64,000 nucleotides of DNA from contig NZ_LT835160.1 of the NCBI RefSeq assembly GCF_900169715.1, forward strand, positions 124,001-188,000, given 5' to 3'. This document shows, one piece after another, positions 29,827 to 42,920 of the stretch. Position 1 is the stretch's first letter, and each line of letters starts with the position of its first letter. The DNA is from Kocuria massiliensis. GTDB taxonomy: Bacteria; Actinomycetota; Actinomycetes; Actinomycetales; Micrococcaceae. Below the pieces are notes generated by a model. That model did no database searches, was not told the origin of the DNA, and was given only the letters and a program-made list of their open reading frames with translations. Position numbers and translations under genes: made by a program.

Positions 29827-30780
29827 ATGCAGAACCACCCGCAGCTTTCCGTCATCGTTCCGTGTCATAACGGCGTTTCAACCTTGCCCATGCTCCTAGA
29901 GTCCCTCGAAGATCAACACCTTTCGGTGAACGCCGAAGTTCTCCTGTGCGACAACGGCTCCACCGACGACCTTCGGGGCTTCGTCCGGCGCTGGTCTAGT
30001 TCTGTTTTCGACCTGAGGTACGTGGAGGCGAGCGCGCACCGAGGAGCGGCCTTTGCTCGAAACCGAGGGATCTCGGAGGCCCGAGCGGACAAGCTAGCTT
30101 TTTGCGACGCAGACGACGCCGTGGGCCCGGTCTGGATGCGCTCAGCGATCGACGCGCTGGACGCCGAACCGGTCGTTAACGGTTCTGCTCTCTCCGTTCC
30201 GGCGGACGTCTTCAGGAGCACGAATAGACTCGCCGAGGTCCGTGAGGCACGGTTGAGGCACGACGTCCCCGGGCACCTTCCGTTGGCAGGAATGGGAGAT
30301 GTTGCCCCCGCGCTGATGGGAGGCAACTTTGCCGCTCAGAGGACGTATCTCGTCGATCTCGGAGGGTTTGACGCCAGCATGTGGCGCGGCGGCGAAGACA
30401 ATGATTTGTCCTATCGCATTGCGGCAACCGGCCTGAAATTACGCGAGACCGAAGGCATGGGAATTCTCTATCGAGACCCTGCAAACCTTTCGTCCAGGCT
30501 TCTCAAGAGTTTTCAGCACGCCCGGTCGCTGGCGTTGGTCTGCGCGCGTCACGATGCGTGGTCATCGGCGCGCCCGTACGAGCGCCATCCGCTCGTGACA
30601 CTCGCTCGGTGCGCTGGTTCATTCGGTAAAATGCTCCTCGGAAAAAAGCAGAAAGACCTCGCATCCGTGGCTTCTAGGGCGAGTACTGCTCTCGGTCTCC
30701 TGGACGGCCTGGTTCGTTACACGGTCTTCCGCAGAACCCCCGAGAGCCAGGTGTCCCGGGGGTTGGTCGATGAGGGTTGA
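29827..30780 (+). CDS. Glycosyltransferase family 2 protein
   Basis: 317-residue cytosolic GT-A enzyme. Conserved features are SVIVPCHNGVSTLPMLLESL, the nucleotide-binding Asp in LLCDNGSTDD, the metal-binding DADDA (about residue 96-100) and GGEDNDLSYRIAATG in the acceptor region. It transfers a sugar from a nucleotide donor, presumably to a surface glycan; the specificity is unknown. It is followed 29 bases later by a second glycosyltransferase on the same strand, forming a small island outside the main polysaccharide cluster. Confidence 0.87.
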   Translation: MQNHPQLSVIVPCHNGVSTLPMLLESLEDQHLSVNAEVLLCDNGSTDDLRGFVRRWSSSVFDLRYVEASAHRGAAFARNRGISEARADKLAFCDADDAVGPVWMRSAIDALDAEPVVNGSALSVPADVFRSTNRLAEVREARLRHDVPGHLPLAGMGDVAPALMGGNFAAQRTYLVDLGGFDASMWRGGEDNDLSYRIAATGLKLRETEGMGILYRDPANLSSRLLKSFQHARSLALVCARHDAWSSARPYERHPLVTLARCAGSFGKMLLGKKQKDLASVASRASTALGLLDGLVRYTVFRRTPESQVSRGLVDEG

Positions 30781-30809
30781 CCTGTCCGTCTAACCGTCAG
30801 GAGATCACC

Positions 30810-31640
30810 ATGACACGCATCTGCCTCGTCAGCGGCGGCGACGAAATCCGGCAACGCTCGTATATCAATCACGCGATCTACGCGCGCGAACACGGCCTGG
30901 ATTACCGCTTGGAATGCGGCATTGATCCGCAGATCGTTACCAAGTACGACTACAAGATGTCCATCGTCCGCCGCCTGATCCATCAGTACGACTGGCTGGT
31001 GTGGATTGACGACGACGCGTACTTCACCGATTTCGAGTCCGACACCCTTCATGAGCTGGTGGAAGAGGCAGAACGCGATGACCAGTTTCTCGTGATCGCG
31101 GAGGGCCCCCTAGAACCCAATGGGTTTTGGTCGAAAATTAATACCGGTGTCTTCTTGATCAAGAACTGCCCGGAGAGCGTCACGATGCTCGAAAGCATGT
31201 CGGGCGAACCCCTCGAAACCATCCGAGACTGGTGGGATGACGAAGCATACGGGCTTTTCACCAACGGCGACCAAGACCAAATGTGGTGGTATTTGTGCAC
31301 CACGGGTCTCCTGGAGCGGACAAAAATCGTCGGTCACCGACGTCTCAATTCCCGGGGCCATTATTACGAGAATTCGCTGGACGACGCATTTGTGATGCAT
31401 TTTTGTGGCTACCCCGACAAGGCCTGGGGCGCGGCCCGATTTGCGCGTCGATTTCCGGATCAGATCGGCCAAGAACTCGTGCCCAAGCATCTCTTGGACA
31501 AATATTCCGTGGCCGTGCGCGACCCCCTGGGGCCGACCCAATATTCAATCCGCGACACCAAAATCCGTTCGATCGGTGCCGTCAAGAAGCGGTTGCGTCC
31601 GCTCGTGCACGCGTGGCGAGAGCGAAAATCCACGAAGTAG
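30810..31640 (+). CDS. Galactosyltransferase GMA12/MNN10-like glycosyltransferase
   Basis: 276-residue putative glycosyltransferase. The pattern TRICLVSGGDE, YKMSIVRRLIHQYDWLVWIDDDAYFTDF (DxD metal site) and a later MHFCGYPDKAWGA resemble the GT34-like galactosyl/mannosyltransferase group better known from fungi and plants but also found in bacteria. The ATG at 30810 has CAGGAG seven bases upstream; a longer reading from 30777 would overlap the previous gene and lacks a ribosome site. It is likely co-transcribed with the family 2 enzyme just upstream. Confidence 0.75.
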   Translation: MTRICLVSGGDEIRQRSYINHAIYAREHGLDYRLECGIDPQIVTKYDYKMSIVRRLIHQYDWLVWIDDDAYFTDFESDTLHELVEEAERDDQFLVIAEGPLEPNGFWSKINTGVFLIKNCPESVTMLESMSGEPLETIRDWWDDEAYGLFTNGDQDQMWWYLCTTGLLERTKIVGHRRLNSRGHYYENSLDDAFVMHFCGYPDKAWGAARFARRFPDQIGQELVPKHLLDKYSVAVRDPLGPTQYSIRDTKIRSIGAVKKRLRPLVHAWRERKSTK

Positions 31641-31663
31641 CCCACGTCAGAGCGAACCGGGCG

Positions 31664-32125
31664 CTAACGAATGGCCGTTGTGGCCTCTCGGGAAGCTTCC
31701 TCCGCCGCGACCCACGCGAGCATGGCACATTTGACGCGAGCAACGTATTTGGAGACCCCCGCAAAGGCCGCGGCATCGCCGAGAACCTCCTCGTCGGGCT
31801 CTTCCGTACCCCGTGAGCGCAGCATCTGTCGGAAATGATCGACCATGGCGTGAAATTCTTCGAGGGTCATGCCGGGCGACATCTCTGCGAGAACCGAAGC
31901 GGCTGCCATCGAAATGGAGCACCCGTCGCCTTCCCACGTCAGGGAGTCGATGCGCTCGCCGCCGTCATCGAGATGCACACGCACGATGATGTCGTCGCCG
32001 CACGTGGGGTTGTATTGGTGGTTCTCTGCGACGTGCTGCGCTGGCTTACTCGTGAGCCCTTCCCCGGAACGCTTGCGGGAATGGTCCAGGATGATTTGCT
32101 GATACAGCTGTCCAAGATCGCTCAT
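31664..32125 (-). CDS. sufU: SufU-type iron-sulfur cluster assembly protein
   Basis: 153-residue NifU/IscU-like protein that accepts sulfur from SufS. The three conserved cysteines are in NPTCGDDI (with its Asp), GDGCSISMAAAS and VKCAMLAW, with the SufU-specific insertion between the second and third. It lies 23 bases downstream of sufS in the same operon, matching the known SufS-SufU partnership. Confidence 0.93.
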   Translation of the reverse strand: MSDLGQLYQQIILDHSRKRSGEGLTSKPAQHVAENHQYNPTCGDDIIVRVHLDDGGERIDSLTWEGDGCSISMAAASVLAEMSPGMTLEEFHAMVDHFRQMLRSRGTEEPDEEVLGDAAAFAGVSKYVARVKCAMLAWVAAEEASREATTAIR

Positions 32126-32148
32126 GGGACGAATTCTGTCTGTCGCCG

Positions 32149-34091
<1,943 letters not shown>

Positions 34092-34179
34092 GGTCATGCT
34101 CCTCGTATCCGGTGCGCCGGCCTTGAGCCGGCTCTTTATTCTCTCGTGTTCGGGCTGGATCCCCTACCCAGACACGGGA

Positions 34180-34209
34180 AAGGCCCGTCGATCGAAACCG
34201 ACGGGCCTT
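34180..34209 (-). terminator. Terminator/attenuator after rplY
   Basis: An 11-bp stem AAGGCCCGTCG / CGACGGGCCTT with an 8-base loop lies between rplY and pth. On the minus strand the following sequence has only TTT, so read-through into pth is likely. Confidence 0.7.
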
Positions 34210-34226
34210 CCTGAAATGTCGACGAA

Positions 34227-34877
34227 TTACTCGTCGTCGGAGGACTTTTCTTCGGAAGAATCCTCGCTGCTTTCCTCGGAGGACTCCTCGCCCTCTTCGC
34301 CTTCTTCGGTGGCCTCTTCCTCGTCGCCGAGATCCTGCTCGACCTCTTCGGAGACGTTCACGATCAGAAGCTCGGGGTCGGATGCCAACTTGACGCCCTC
34401 GGGCAGCTCAAGGTCGGAGGCGAGGACGTGCTCACCATCGTTACGGCCTTCGATGTCCACCAGGATTTCCTCGGGAACATCCAGCGCGTCGACGTCCACG
34501 AGGACGACCTGCTCCGGCTGGGTCCACAGGTTACCGGGGGCAACCTCACCCTCGACGGTGACGGGGATTTCGACCTCAACACGCTCGCCGCGGCGAACGG
34601 TCAGAAGGTCGAGGTGGTAAATCTCCGGACGAATCGCGTGACGCTGGATGTCCTTGATCATCGCCAGGTGATTCTTGCCGTCGATGTCCAAGGACAGAAC
34701 GGCGTTGGGGTTACGGGCGGCCAGCATGGTCTCGTGGCCGGGAAGAACGATGTGGATCGGCTCTGCCCCGTGGCCGTAAATGACGGCGGGAATCTTGGAG
34801 TCGCGACGGATACGGCGAGCAGCGCCCTTGCCGAATTCGTGGCGCTCTTCTGCGGAGAGCTTGGTGCGGTCAGCCAT
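34227..34877 (-). CDS. rplY: 50S ribosomal protein L25/general stress protein Ctc
   Basis: 216-residue two-domain (TL5/CTC) type L25 that binds 5S rRNA. Conserved parts are the N-terminal RRIRRDSKIPAVIYGHG and the C-terminal domain starting at LLTVRRGERVEVEIPVTVEGE. The last 35 residues are almost only Glu, Ser and Asp, an acidic, probably disordered tail found in actinobacterial homologues. AAAGGTGG precedes the ATG. It lies upstream of pth; the gene pair is typical. Confidence 0.94.
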   Translation of the reverse strand: MADRTKLSAEERHEFGKGAARRIRRDSKIPAVIYGHGAEPIHIVLPGHETMLAARNPNAVLSLDIDGKNHLAMIKDIQRHAIRPEIYHLDLLTVRRGERVEVEIPVTVEGEVAPGNLWTQPEQVVLVDVDALDVPEEILVDIEGRNDGEHVLASDLELPEGVKLASDPELLIVNVSEEVEQDLGDEEEATEEGEEGEESSEESSEDSSEEKSSDDE

Positions 34878-34993
34878 GCTGAACCACCTTTCTTGTCGGA
34901 ACGAACTGTTTGTGCGCCAAGTTGAAAGCTAACTGGCGCGGTTCCGTACGGGTGAGACCCGCGGTGTTCTCGCTGACCAGCCATCGTCGATCA

Positions 34994-35011
34994 CGGAGGG
35001 GAATCCCTCCC
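34994..35011. other. Short hairpin between rmlCD and rplY
   Basis: GGAGGG and CCCTCC flank a GAAT loop about 25 bases beyond the rmlCD stop. It has no U tract; it may end rmlCD transcription or lie in the rplY promoter region (34878-35032), where no clear promoter was seen. Confidence 0.35.
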
Positions 35012-35032
35012 TCGCCTTGGCATACCGCACCA

Positions 35033-37494
<2,462 letters not shown>

Positions 37495-37526
37495 TCAGCT
37501 CTCCCCCGCTGTTCTGCCGAACGGGT

Positions 37527-37532
37527 TATATT
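37527..37532 (+). promoter_or_regulatory. Putative -10 element of rmlA
   Basis: TATATT about 66 bases before the TTG start; this leaves a short untranslated leader with a ribosome site. The -35 box is unclear. Confidence 0.4.
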
Positions 37533-37598
37533 GTGGACGATCAATGGGGTCTCTTGGGGGACGAGACCCATTCTGCAGTTCGCGACGAAAGGACGCCG

Positions 37599-38462
37599 TT
37601 GAAGGGCATCATTCTGGCTGGGGGCACGGGAAGCCGACTGCACCCGATCACGCTGGGCATCAGCAAACAACTCACACCGGTATACGACAAGCCGATGATC
37701 TACTACCCGCTGTCAACGCTCCTTCTCGCGGGCCTCGACGACATCCTGATCATCACCACCCCCGACGACGCCGCGCAGTTCCGTCGCCTCTTGGGAGACG
37801 GCAGCCGATTCGGCATCCACCTCAGTTACGCAGTGCAGGACTCTCCCGATGGGCTGGCCCAAGCATTCATCATCGGCGAGGAACATATCGGTGATGATTC
37901 CGTAGCCCTCATTCTCGGAGACAACATCTTCTACGGCCCGGGGCTTGGAACTCAATTGCGTAAATACTCAGATGTTAAGGGTGCGACGGTCTTTGGCTAC
38001 AGGGTCGCGGACCCTACGGCCTACGGGGTCGTCGAATTCGATGAACAGTGCCGCGCTGTATCCATTGAAGAGAAGCCCAAACTACCCAGGAGTAACTATG
38101 CGATTCCCGGGTTGTACTTCTACGACAATCGTGTCGTCCAGATGTCACGGGAATTGACTCCATCGGCTCGTGGAGAACTCGAGATTACCGACCTCAATAA
38201 TCGGTATCTCGAGTCCGGGGAGCTTCAGGTCGAAATCCTGCCCCGGGGAACCGCCTGGCTGGACACCGGAACCTTCGACTCCCTGGCCGACGCCGCGGCA
38301 TATGTCCGCACCGTCCAGGCCCGCCAGGGACTTTCCATCGGCTGCCCCGAAGAAATTGCCTGGAGAATGGGATTCCTCGATGACGACGGATTGCGCAAGA
38401 GTGCACAAACACTTCTCAAGAGCGGATACGGAAAGTATCTCTTGGATCTATTAGATAACTAA
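37599..38462 (+). CDS. rmlA: Glucose-1-phosphate thymidylyltransferase
   Basis: 287-residue enzyme making dTDP-glucose from glucose 1-phosphate and dTTP, the first rhamnose step. Motifs: [61 protein letters not shown] and [10 protein letters not shown]. The TTG at 37599 with GAAAGGA upstream gives the usual family start; the earlier in-frame GTG at 37533 directly follows a TATATT promoter-like box and would not be on the mRNA. Its stop codon overlaps that of the convergent VanZ-like gene. Confidence 0.94.
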   Translation: MKGIILAGGTGSRLHPITLGISKQLTPVYDKPMIYYPLSTLLLAGLDDILIITTPDDAAQFRRLLGDGSRFGIHLSYAVQDSPDGLAQAFIIGEEHIGDDSVALILGDNIFYGPGLGTQLRKYSDVKGATVFGYRVADPTAYGVVEFDEQCRAVSIEEKPKLPRSNYAIPGLYFYDNRVVQMSRELTPSARGELEITDLNNRYLESGELQVEILPRGTAWLDTGTFDSLADAAAYVRTVQARQGLSIGCPEEIAWRMGFLDDDGLRKSAQTLLKSGYGKYLLDLLDN

Positions 38463-39097
38463 CTATTTTTCGACCATCTACGGCACAAAAAACGGAGAAT
38501 TGCGGCGCCCAATAGCGATCCTACAATTCCTCCGATGGTGTTAAAGACGGCGTCGGTTATATCGAATTTTCGTGCGCTCAAGAAAAGCAACTGAGTGAGC
38601 TCGATGGACATGGCTCCCAGCGCCGAGAGTACCCACCACACCCAAATCCGGAGCCTCGGGGCGACGAGTACGAAGCATGCTGCCAAGGGAACGAAGACCA
38701 AGGCATTCATGGTCTGCTCCACATCTTCGGGAGAAATATGACTTCGAAGCCACGGCGTGGGCGTCGCCATGAGCCAGATCTGAATCAAGATGTTGCGGAT
38801 TTGCCCGCCGTTAGGCCAAAGGAAGCACGCGGCGGCAATCGCGAGCAGGACGGCCAGCACCCCACCGACGACTCGCCGCAACCTAGCGAGCCGACGGGTG
38901 TGGCGAAGATCCCTCGGAGCTTCCCCGAAGAACAAGTTTGAGGGCACGGGAATTCCTTCGATGATGTTAGATTGAACTTTGTCCGTGAACGAGCTGAGAT
39001 CGTCTTTCTCGACGGCCTCATCACGTTTGTAGCAGAACCGCCGCACAATAATCCCTGACAGGGCAGATGGGGCTACCCTCGAGGAACTCAATGACAT
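38459..39097 (-). CDS. VanZ-like membrane protein
   Basis: 212 residues with about four hydrophobic segments in the C-terminal two thirds and the VanZ pattern [19 protein letters not shown] ... [40 protein letters not shown]. VanZ raises teicoplanin resistance in enterococci; most homologues have no known role and often sit in surface-polymer loci. The start is uncertain: ATG 39097 would overlap the divergent kinase gene, and a GTG at 39046 with AGGGA nearby is an alternative. The N-terminal 60 residues look unrelated to VanZ. Confidence 0.78.
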   Translation of the reverse strand: MSLSSSRVAPSALSGIIVRRFCYKRDEAVEKDDLSSFTDKVQSNIIEGIPVPSNLFFGEAPRDLRHTRRLARLRRVVGGVLAVLLAIAAACFLWPNGGQIRNILIQIWLMATPTPWLRSHISPEDVEQTMNALVFVPLAACFVLVAPRLRIWVWWVLSALGAMSIELTQLLFLSARKFDITDAVFNTIGGIVGSLLGAAILRFLCRRWSKNS

Positions 39098-40503
39098 TAC
39101 TGGATTTTATTAGGCTTACTAGGGCAAACATAATTTTGCTCGTGGTTGGAATCTTAGTTGGCGCGCTGGTCGGGTACGGGACAACCCTGATCCAGCCCAA
39201 GACCTACGCCGCGACCTCCTCGGGGTATGTCACCCTGGGCAAGTCCGAAGATCCCACCACCGGCAGTGCCGGGGAAATTCTTTCTGGCGACGCCGCCGCC
39301 CAGTCCAAGGCCAAGGCTTATCTTCCGCTGATCACCAGCGCTCCCGTGGCACAAAAAATCGCTTCCTCGTCGAAAACGAGCCTCGATGCTGCCGCGATCC
39401 CCTCTCACCTCGAGCCTTCCGTGGAGGACGGTTCGACGCTGATCCGAGTTCGAGCGACCGCCAGTTCCCCTGAGGACGCCGTGGCATTGGCGAATGCCTC
39501 ACTCAAGGCAACCGCCGACACCGTCAACGAGATCGATGGTTCACGGTCTGTTCGAGTGATCCCGCTGGATGATGCCCAAAAGCCCGGTTCCCCCGTGGGT
39601 CCGAACGTCAAGAAATACGTCTTATTTGGCGCCGCGGCCGGCCTGATCATTGTCTATTTGGTCGTCTTCATCCGTCGTTTCATGGATGTGCGAGTCCGCA
39701 CCACGAAGGACATGGAAGAATCCACCGGCCTTGGAGTCCTTGGAGTTTTGCCCAAGACCAATGCCCTCGATCAGAACAGCTTCTTGGAAGACGCCGCTGA
39801 CCATCAATCCGCGGAATCTCTCCGTCAGCTGCGCACGAATCTGCGCTTCGTTAGTGTCGACCAGCCGCCGCGTTCGATCATCGTGACTAGCCCCAACCCT
39901 GGTGAAGGCAAGTCAACGGTCACGTCATCCTTGGCGCACGCCTTTGCCAAGGCCGGCCAGCCCACGGTCCTGATCGATGCCGATCTGCGCCGCCCGACGA
40001 TCGCCAAGATTTTCGGTATCGATAGCGGCGTCGGTCTCTCGCAGGTTCTCTCAGGCCAGGTCGGCATCGAGGAGGCCATCCAGCGGTTCCACGAGAGCGA
40101 GCTTTACGTCGTGCCCGCCGGACGCATCCCACCGAATCCCTCCGAGTTGCTCGGCTCTGCCAAGATGCGCAAGCTCATCGAAGAACTCGCTCGGGAGTAC
40201 CTGGTGCTCATCGACGCCCCGCCGTTGTTGCCCGTGACCGATGGGTCTTTGCTCTCCACGAGTGTTGACGGTGCCATCTTGGTTACCAAGGTGGGGTCCA
40301 CCCGGAGGGACCAGGCAGAAGGCGCGAAGGCCATGATCGACAAGGTCCAGGGCAACGTCTTGGGCGCCGTCATGAACATGGCCCCGGCCAAGGGCATCGG
40401 CTCGCAGTATTACGGCTTCGGCTACGGCGGCTACCGTTCGGAGTACAAGTCGTACTACGGCCGCTCGGGCCAGGGCTCCGAGTCGGCGGGTACCAAAAAA
40501 TAG
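39091..40503 (+). CDS. Polysaccharide chain-length regulator / tyrosine autokinase (Wzz-Wzc type)
   Basis: 470-residue membrane protein coupling polymer export or length control to tyrosine phosphorylation. N-terminal Wzz domain between two membrane helices (about 13-35 and 178-198), then a cytoplasmic BY-kinase domain with Walker A SPNPGEGKSTVTSSL, Walker A' VLIDADLRRP and Walker B LVLIDAPPLLPVTD, and a tail with about ten tyrosines (QYYGFGYGGYRSEYKSYYG), the expected autophosphorylation cluster. Unlike Firmicutes, both parts are in one chain. GAGGA precedes the ATG at 39091. The phosphatase starting at 63736 could be its partner. Confidence 0.9.
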   Translation: MTLLDFIRLTRANIILLVVGILVGALVGYGTTLIQPKTYAATSSGYVTLGKSEDPTTGSAGEILSGDAAAQSKAKAYLPLITSAPVAQKIASSSKTSLDAAAIPSHLEPSVEDGSTLIRVRATASSPEDAVALANASLKATADTVNEIDGSRSVRVIPLDDAQKPGSPVGPNVKKYVLFGAAAGLIIVYLVVFIRRFMDVRVRTTKDMEESTGLGVLGVLPKTNALDQNSFLEDAADHQSAESLRQLRTNLRFVSVDQPPRSIIVTSPNPGEGKSTVTSSLAHAFAKAGQPTVLIDADLRRPTIAKIFGIDSGVGLSQVLSGQVGIEEAIQRFHESELYVVPAGRIPPNPSELLGSAKMRKLIEELAREYLVLIDAPPLLPVTDGSLLSTSVDGAILVTKVGSTRRDQAEGAKAMIDKVQGNVLGAVMNMAPAKGIGSQYYGFGYGGYRSEYKSYYGRSGQGSESAGTKK

Positions 40504-40509
40504 TCATCT

Positions 40510-40548
40510 AAGGATTGCCGCCACCGAACATCGGGGGCGGCAATCCTT
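40510..40548 (+). terminator. Terminator after the tyrosine kinase gene
   Basis: A 13-bp perfect stem AAGGATTGCCGCC / GGCGGCAATCCTT with a 13-base loop, followed by CTTCTCC, lies seven bases after the stop and about 40 bases before the next start; partial read-through is possible. Confidence 0.8.
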
Positions 40549-40586
40549 CTCCGCAAGGCCACCTGGGCATCGGTGAGGAGGATTCC

Positions 40587-41456
40587 GTGGACGCATACGA
40601 GGTGGGCGATCGGATCAAGCTGGGCCATGCCGCCCTGCAATCTCTCGCCGATCAGGCCGAAGTGGACCTGATCCACATCAAGGGGTATGCCACCGAAGAT
40701 GGTTTGTACCCGCCGCTGCGCACCAGCAGCGACGCCGACGTCCTAGTTCGCCCCAGACACGTGGCACGTTTCGTCGAGGCCATCAGAAACAGAGGCTGGG
40801 AAGAAGTGGCCAGCTTCGAATCTGGGTCCGCATTTCATCATGCCGCCACGTACCGACACGACTGGTGGGGTCCGGTAGACGTGCATCGTCTCTTCCCGGG
40901 ATTGCAAGAGGACCCAGATACCGCCTTTGAACGGCTCTGGGAAGATCGCCAAACGGCTCAGATCGCCCATTTCCCGTGTACCGTCTTGAGCCACCTCGAT
41001 CAGGTACTTTTCGTCCTATTGCACACGGTCCGCGATGGCTCCCGCGGAAACCACGATTCGGCGCATCTCCACAAGATCCTCTCCGAAAAAGACTTCGAAC
41101 GGCTCTCCCAACGAGCCAAGGAGCTTCGCGCCGAGGTCGGATTCGCCGCCTGGCGCGGCACACTTGATGAATACCGTGGCCACCCCGACTACCTCCTGTG
41201 GAAGTACATGATGGACGGCGGATCGCGCCTCACCGAATGGCGAGCTCGCCTGGCCGCCGAAAGAACTCTCCGAGGCAAAGCAACCACTCTCGGCCGCGCT
41301 TTCCTGGTCAACACGGATCATCTGGCCATGAAGTTGGGGCACGCTCCCACTCGTGGAGAAATCACCAAACAATGGTTTGTCCGGCTCGGTCTGGGGACCC
41401 GCGATGTCACCCGGGGCGCCCTACAGCGCATCATGCCGACGTCTCGAAGGGGATAA
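40587..41456 (+). CDS. Nucleotidyltransferase family protein (NTP_transf_5-like)
   Basis: 289-residue protein with the non-canonical nucleotidyltransferase pattern: IHIKGYATEDGLYPPLRTSSDADVLVRPRH (Asp pair as metal site, about 46-54) and VDVHRLFPG with HDSAHLHKIL further on. Members of this family occur in exopolysaccharide loci and as tailoring enzymes in RiPP clusters; the reaction is unknown. The GTG at 40587 follows GAGGAGG. It lies six bases upstream of a PqqD-like gene, suggesting a functional pair. Confidence 0.8.
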   Translation: MDAYEVGDRIKLGHAALQSLADQAEVDLIHIKGYATEDGLYPPLRTSSDADVLVRPRHVARFVEAIRNRGWEEVASFESGSAFHHAATYRHDWWGPVDVHRLFPGLQEDPDTAFERLWEDRQTAQIAHFPCTVLSHLDQVLFVLLHTVRDGSRGNHDSAHLHKILSEKDFERLSQRAKELRAEVGFAAWRGTLDEYRGHPDYLLWKYMMDGGSRLTEWRARLAAERTLRGKATTLGRAFLVNTDHLAMKLGHAPTRGEITKQWFVRLGLGTRDVTRGALQRIMPTSRRG

Positions 41457-41462
41457 AAGTTC

Positions 41463-41753
41463 ATGCGAATTGCCGACGACGTCGCTTGGGTCCGCTCCAG
41501 CTCCGAGGCCAGGGACTATTGCCTCGTCGCGAAGGTCCCCTCCCAGATGCCCTTAGAGCTCAAGGGCTCGGCCATCTACCTGTGGGAGTGCTGGGCCGCA
41601 GGAATGGACTTCGAGGAGTCCGTGACGGTTCTTGCCGAGATGTTCTCGGAAGATCCCCAGACGGTGCGCGCCCAGGCGAGCCAGACGTATCAGCACTTGC
41701 TGGACCACGGTCTGCTCGTCGAGGACCCCGCTGGAGATTGCGCAGCGGACTAG
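41463..41753 (+). CDS. PqqD-like peptide-binding protein
   Basis: 96-residue protein fitting the PqqD/RiPP-recognition-element pattern: N-terminal VAWVRSS...DYCLVAKVP strand pairs, then LKGSAIYLWECWAAGMDFEESV and a C-terminal helix ending in LLDHGLLVEDP. PqqD proteins bind leader peptides for modifying enzymes; free-standing copies also occur in polysaccharide loci without known peptide. No radical SAM enzyme, lasso cyclase or candidate precursor peptide was found nearby. Its stop codon shares CTAG with the stop of the convergent glycosyltransferase. Confidence 0.8.
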   Translation: MRIADDVAWVRSSSEARDYCLVAKVPSQMPLELKGSAIYLWECWAAGMDFEESVTVLAEMFSEDPQTVRAQASQTYQHLLDHGLLVEDPAGDCAAD

Positions 41754-42910
41754 CTCACATGCTCGTCGAGGTAGGCCTTGATCTCGCGTTCAAAACGGGC
41801 GTAGCCAAAAGTTTCCGCGTGGTCACGGATCGCCTGGGGATCAAACTGGCCCCCGTCAAAGGACTCTAGGGCTTCCCGGATGTCCGCGGGCCAGGGCTTC
41901 TCGATGTACACCCCGGTTTCCCCCGGGCGAATGGTGTCCAAGAATCCTCCGGCATGCAGCGCGATGGTCGGCTTGCCAAAGGCCGCGCCCTCCAACGGGG
42001 TAATGCCGAAATCTTCGTAGGAAACCGCGAGAACGGCCGCACAATGTGCGTAGGCCCATCGCATCTGGGATTCAGCCAACCCGCCGACTAGCCGCACGTT
42101 GTCGGGAAGGTTCTGCCTCAGCTCCTTTTCCATCGGCCCCGCCCCGATCACGAGGAGACGGTGAGACGTCCCACTCACGGCGTCGATGGCGTGCTGAATG
42201 TTCTTATAGGGAAGCAACCGAGAGACGATGAGAAAGAAGTCTCCGTTCTCCCACTCAACCCCTGGAATTCGCTCTTGGTCGGCGTCGCGGTCCACGCTGT
42301 GTGGCGGGAAGATCGTGGGAGCCTCGAATCCATACACGGAGGCGATGCGGCGCTGAACGACCGTCGAATTGGCAATGTACGGCTGATGGCGTTGACGCGC
42401 GGACCAGCGGTCCCAACGCGTGAGGCTGGGCCGCAGCGCCGCGAGTACCTTCGCCGTCAGCCCGCCTTCGGCCTTGTCGCCAAGGTACTGGTCGCTGAGG
42501 TACAGCCACCGTGCCGGGCTGTGGCAGTAGACCACGCTGCGGCCCGTGGCCTGAAATCCGTGGGCCCACCCCGTGCTGGAAACGATGGTCAATGGTGCCG
42601 GGACCCGAAGGAGTCCGGCGGCCAAGGGCAGCAGCGGCAGGGCCAAGCGATGCCGGCGTCGCAAGAAGGCAACCTTATTGAGAGGAGACGTGATGATGTG
42701 AGCGTCACGGAATTCCGGGAACGTCGTCTCTGGGTCATACAAGGTCGTATAAATGGGGGCTTCGGGGAAGGCACGGTGCAAAGCGAGCACGACTCGTTCG
42801 GCACCGCCGCGCTGCGTCAGGTAGTCGTGGGCAATCGCGATCGGCACATGCGGCCGGGGCGACGAATGACGTCGCAACGCCCGTCCGAGCCTGGTCAGGG
42901 TCACGTACAT
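41750..42910 (-). CDS. Glycosyltransferase family 4 protein
   Basis: 386-residue GT-B enzyme of the WbaZ/WbdC-like mannosyltransferase type. Features are IAIAHDYLTQRGGAERVVLAL at the acceptor domain start, CHSPARWLYLSDQYLG, FFLIVSRLLPYKNIQHAIDAV and the donor-binding EDFGITPLEGAAFGKPTIALHAGG. It is the last gene of the nine-gene polysaccharide operon, ten bases after the preceding family 2 gene. Confidence 0.9.
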   Translation of the reverse strand: MYVTLTRLGRALRRHSSPRPHVPIAIAHDYLTQRGGAERVVLALHRAFPEAPIYTTLYDPETTFPEFRDAHIITSPLNKVAFLRRRHRLALPLLPLAAGLLRVPAPLTIVSSTGWAHGFQATGRSVVYCHSPARWLYLSDQYLGDKAEGGLTAKVLAALRPSLTRWDRWSARQRHQPYIANSTVVQRRIASVYGFEAPTIFPPHSVDRDADQERIPGVEWENGDFFLIVSRLLPYKNIQHAIDAVSGTSHRLLVIGAGPMEKELRQNLPDNVRLVGGLAESQMRWAYAHCAAVLAVSYEDFGITPLEGAAFGKPTIALHAGGFLDTIRPGETGVYIEKPWPADIREALESFDGGQFDPQAIRDHAETFGYARFEREIKAYLDEHVS

Positions 42911-42920
42911 GGCTGGCTCC

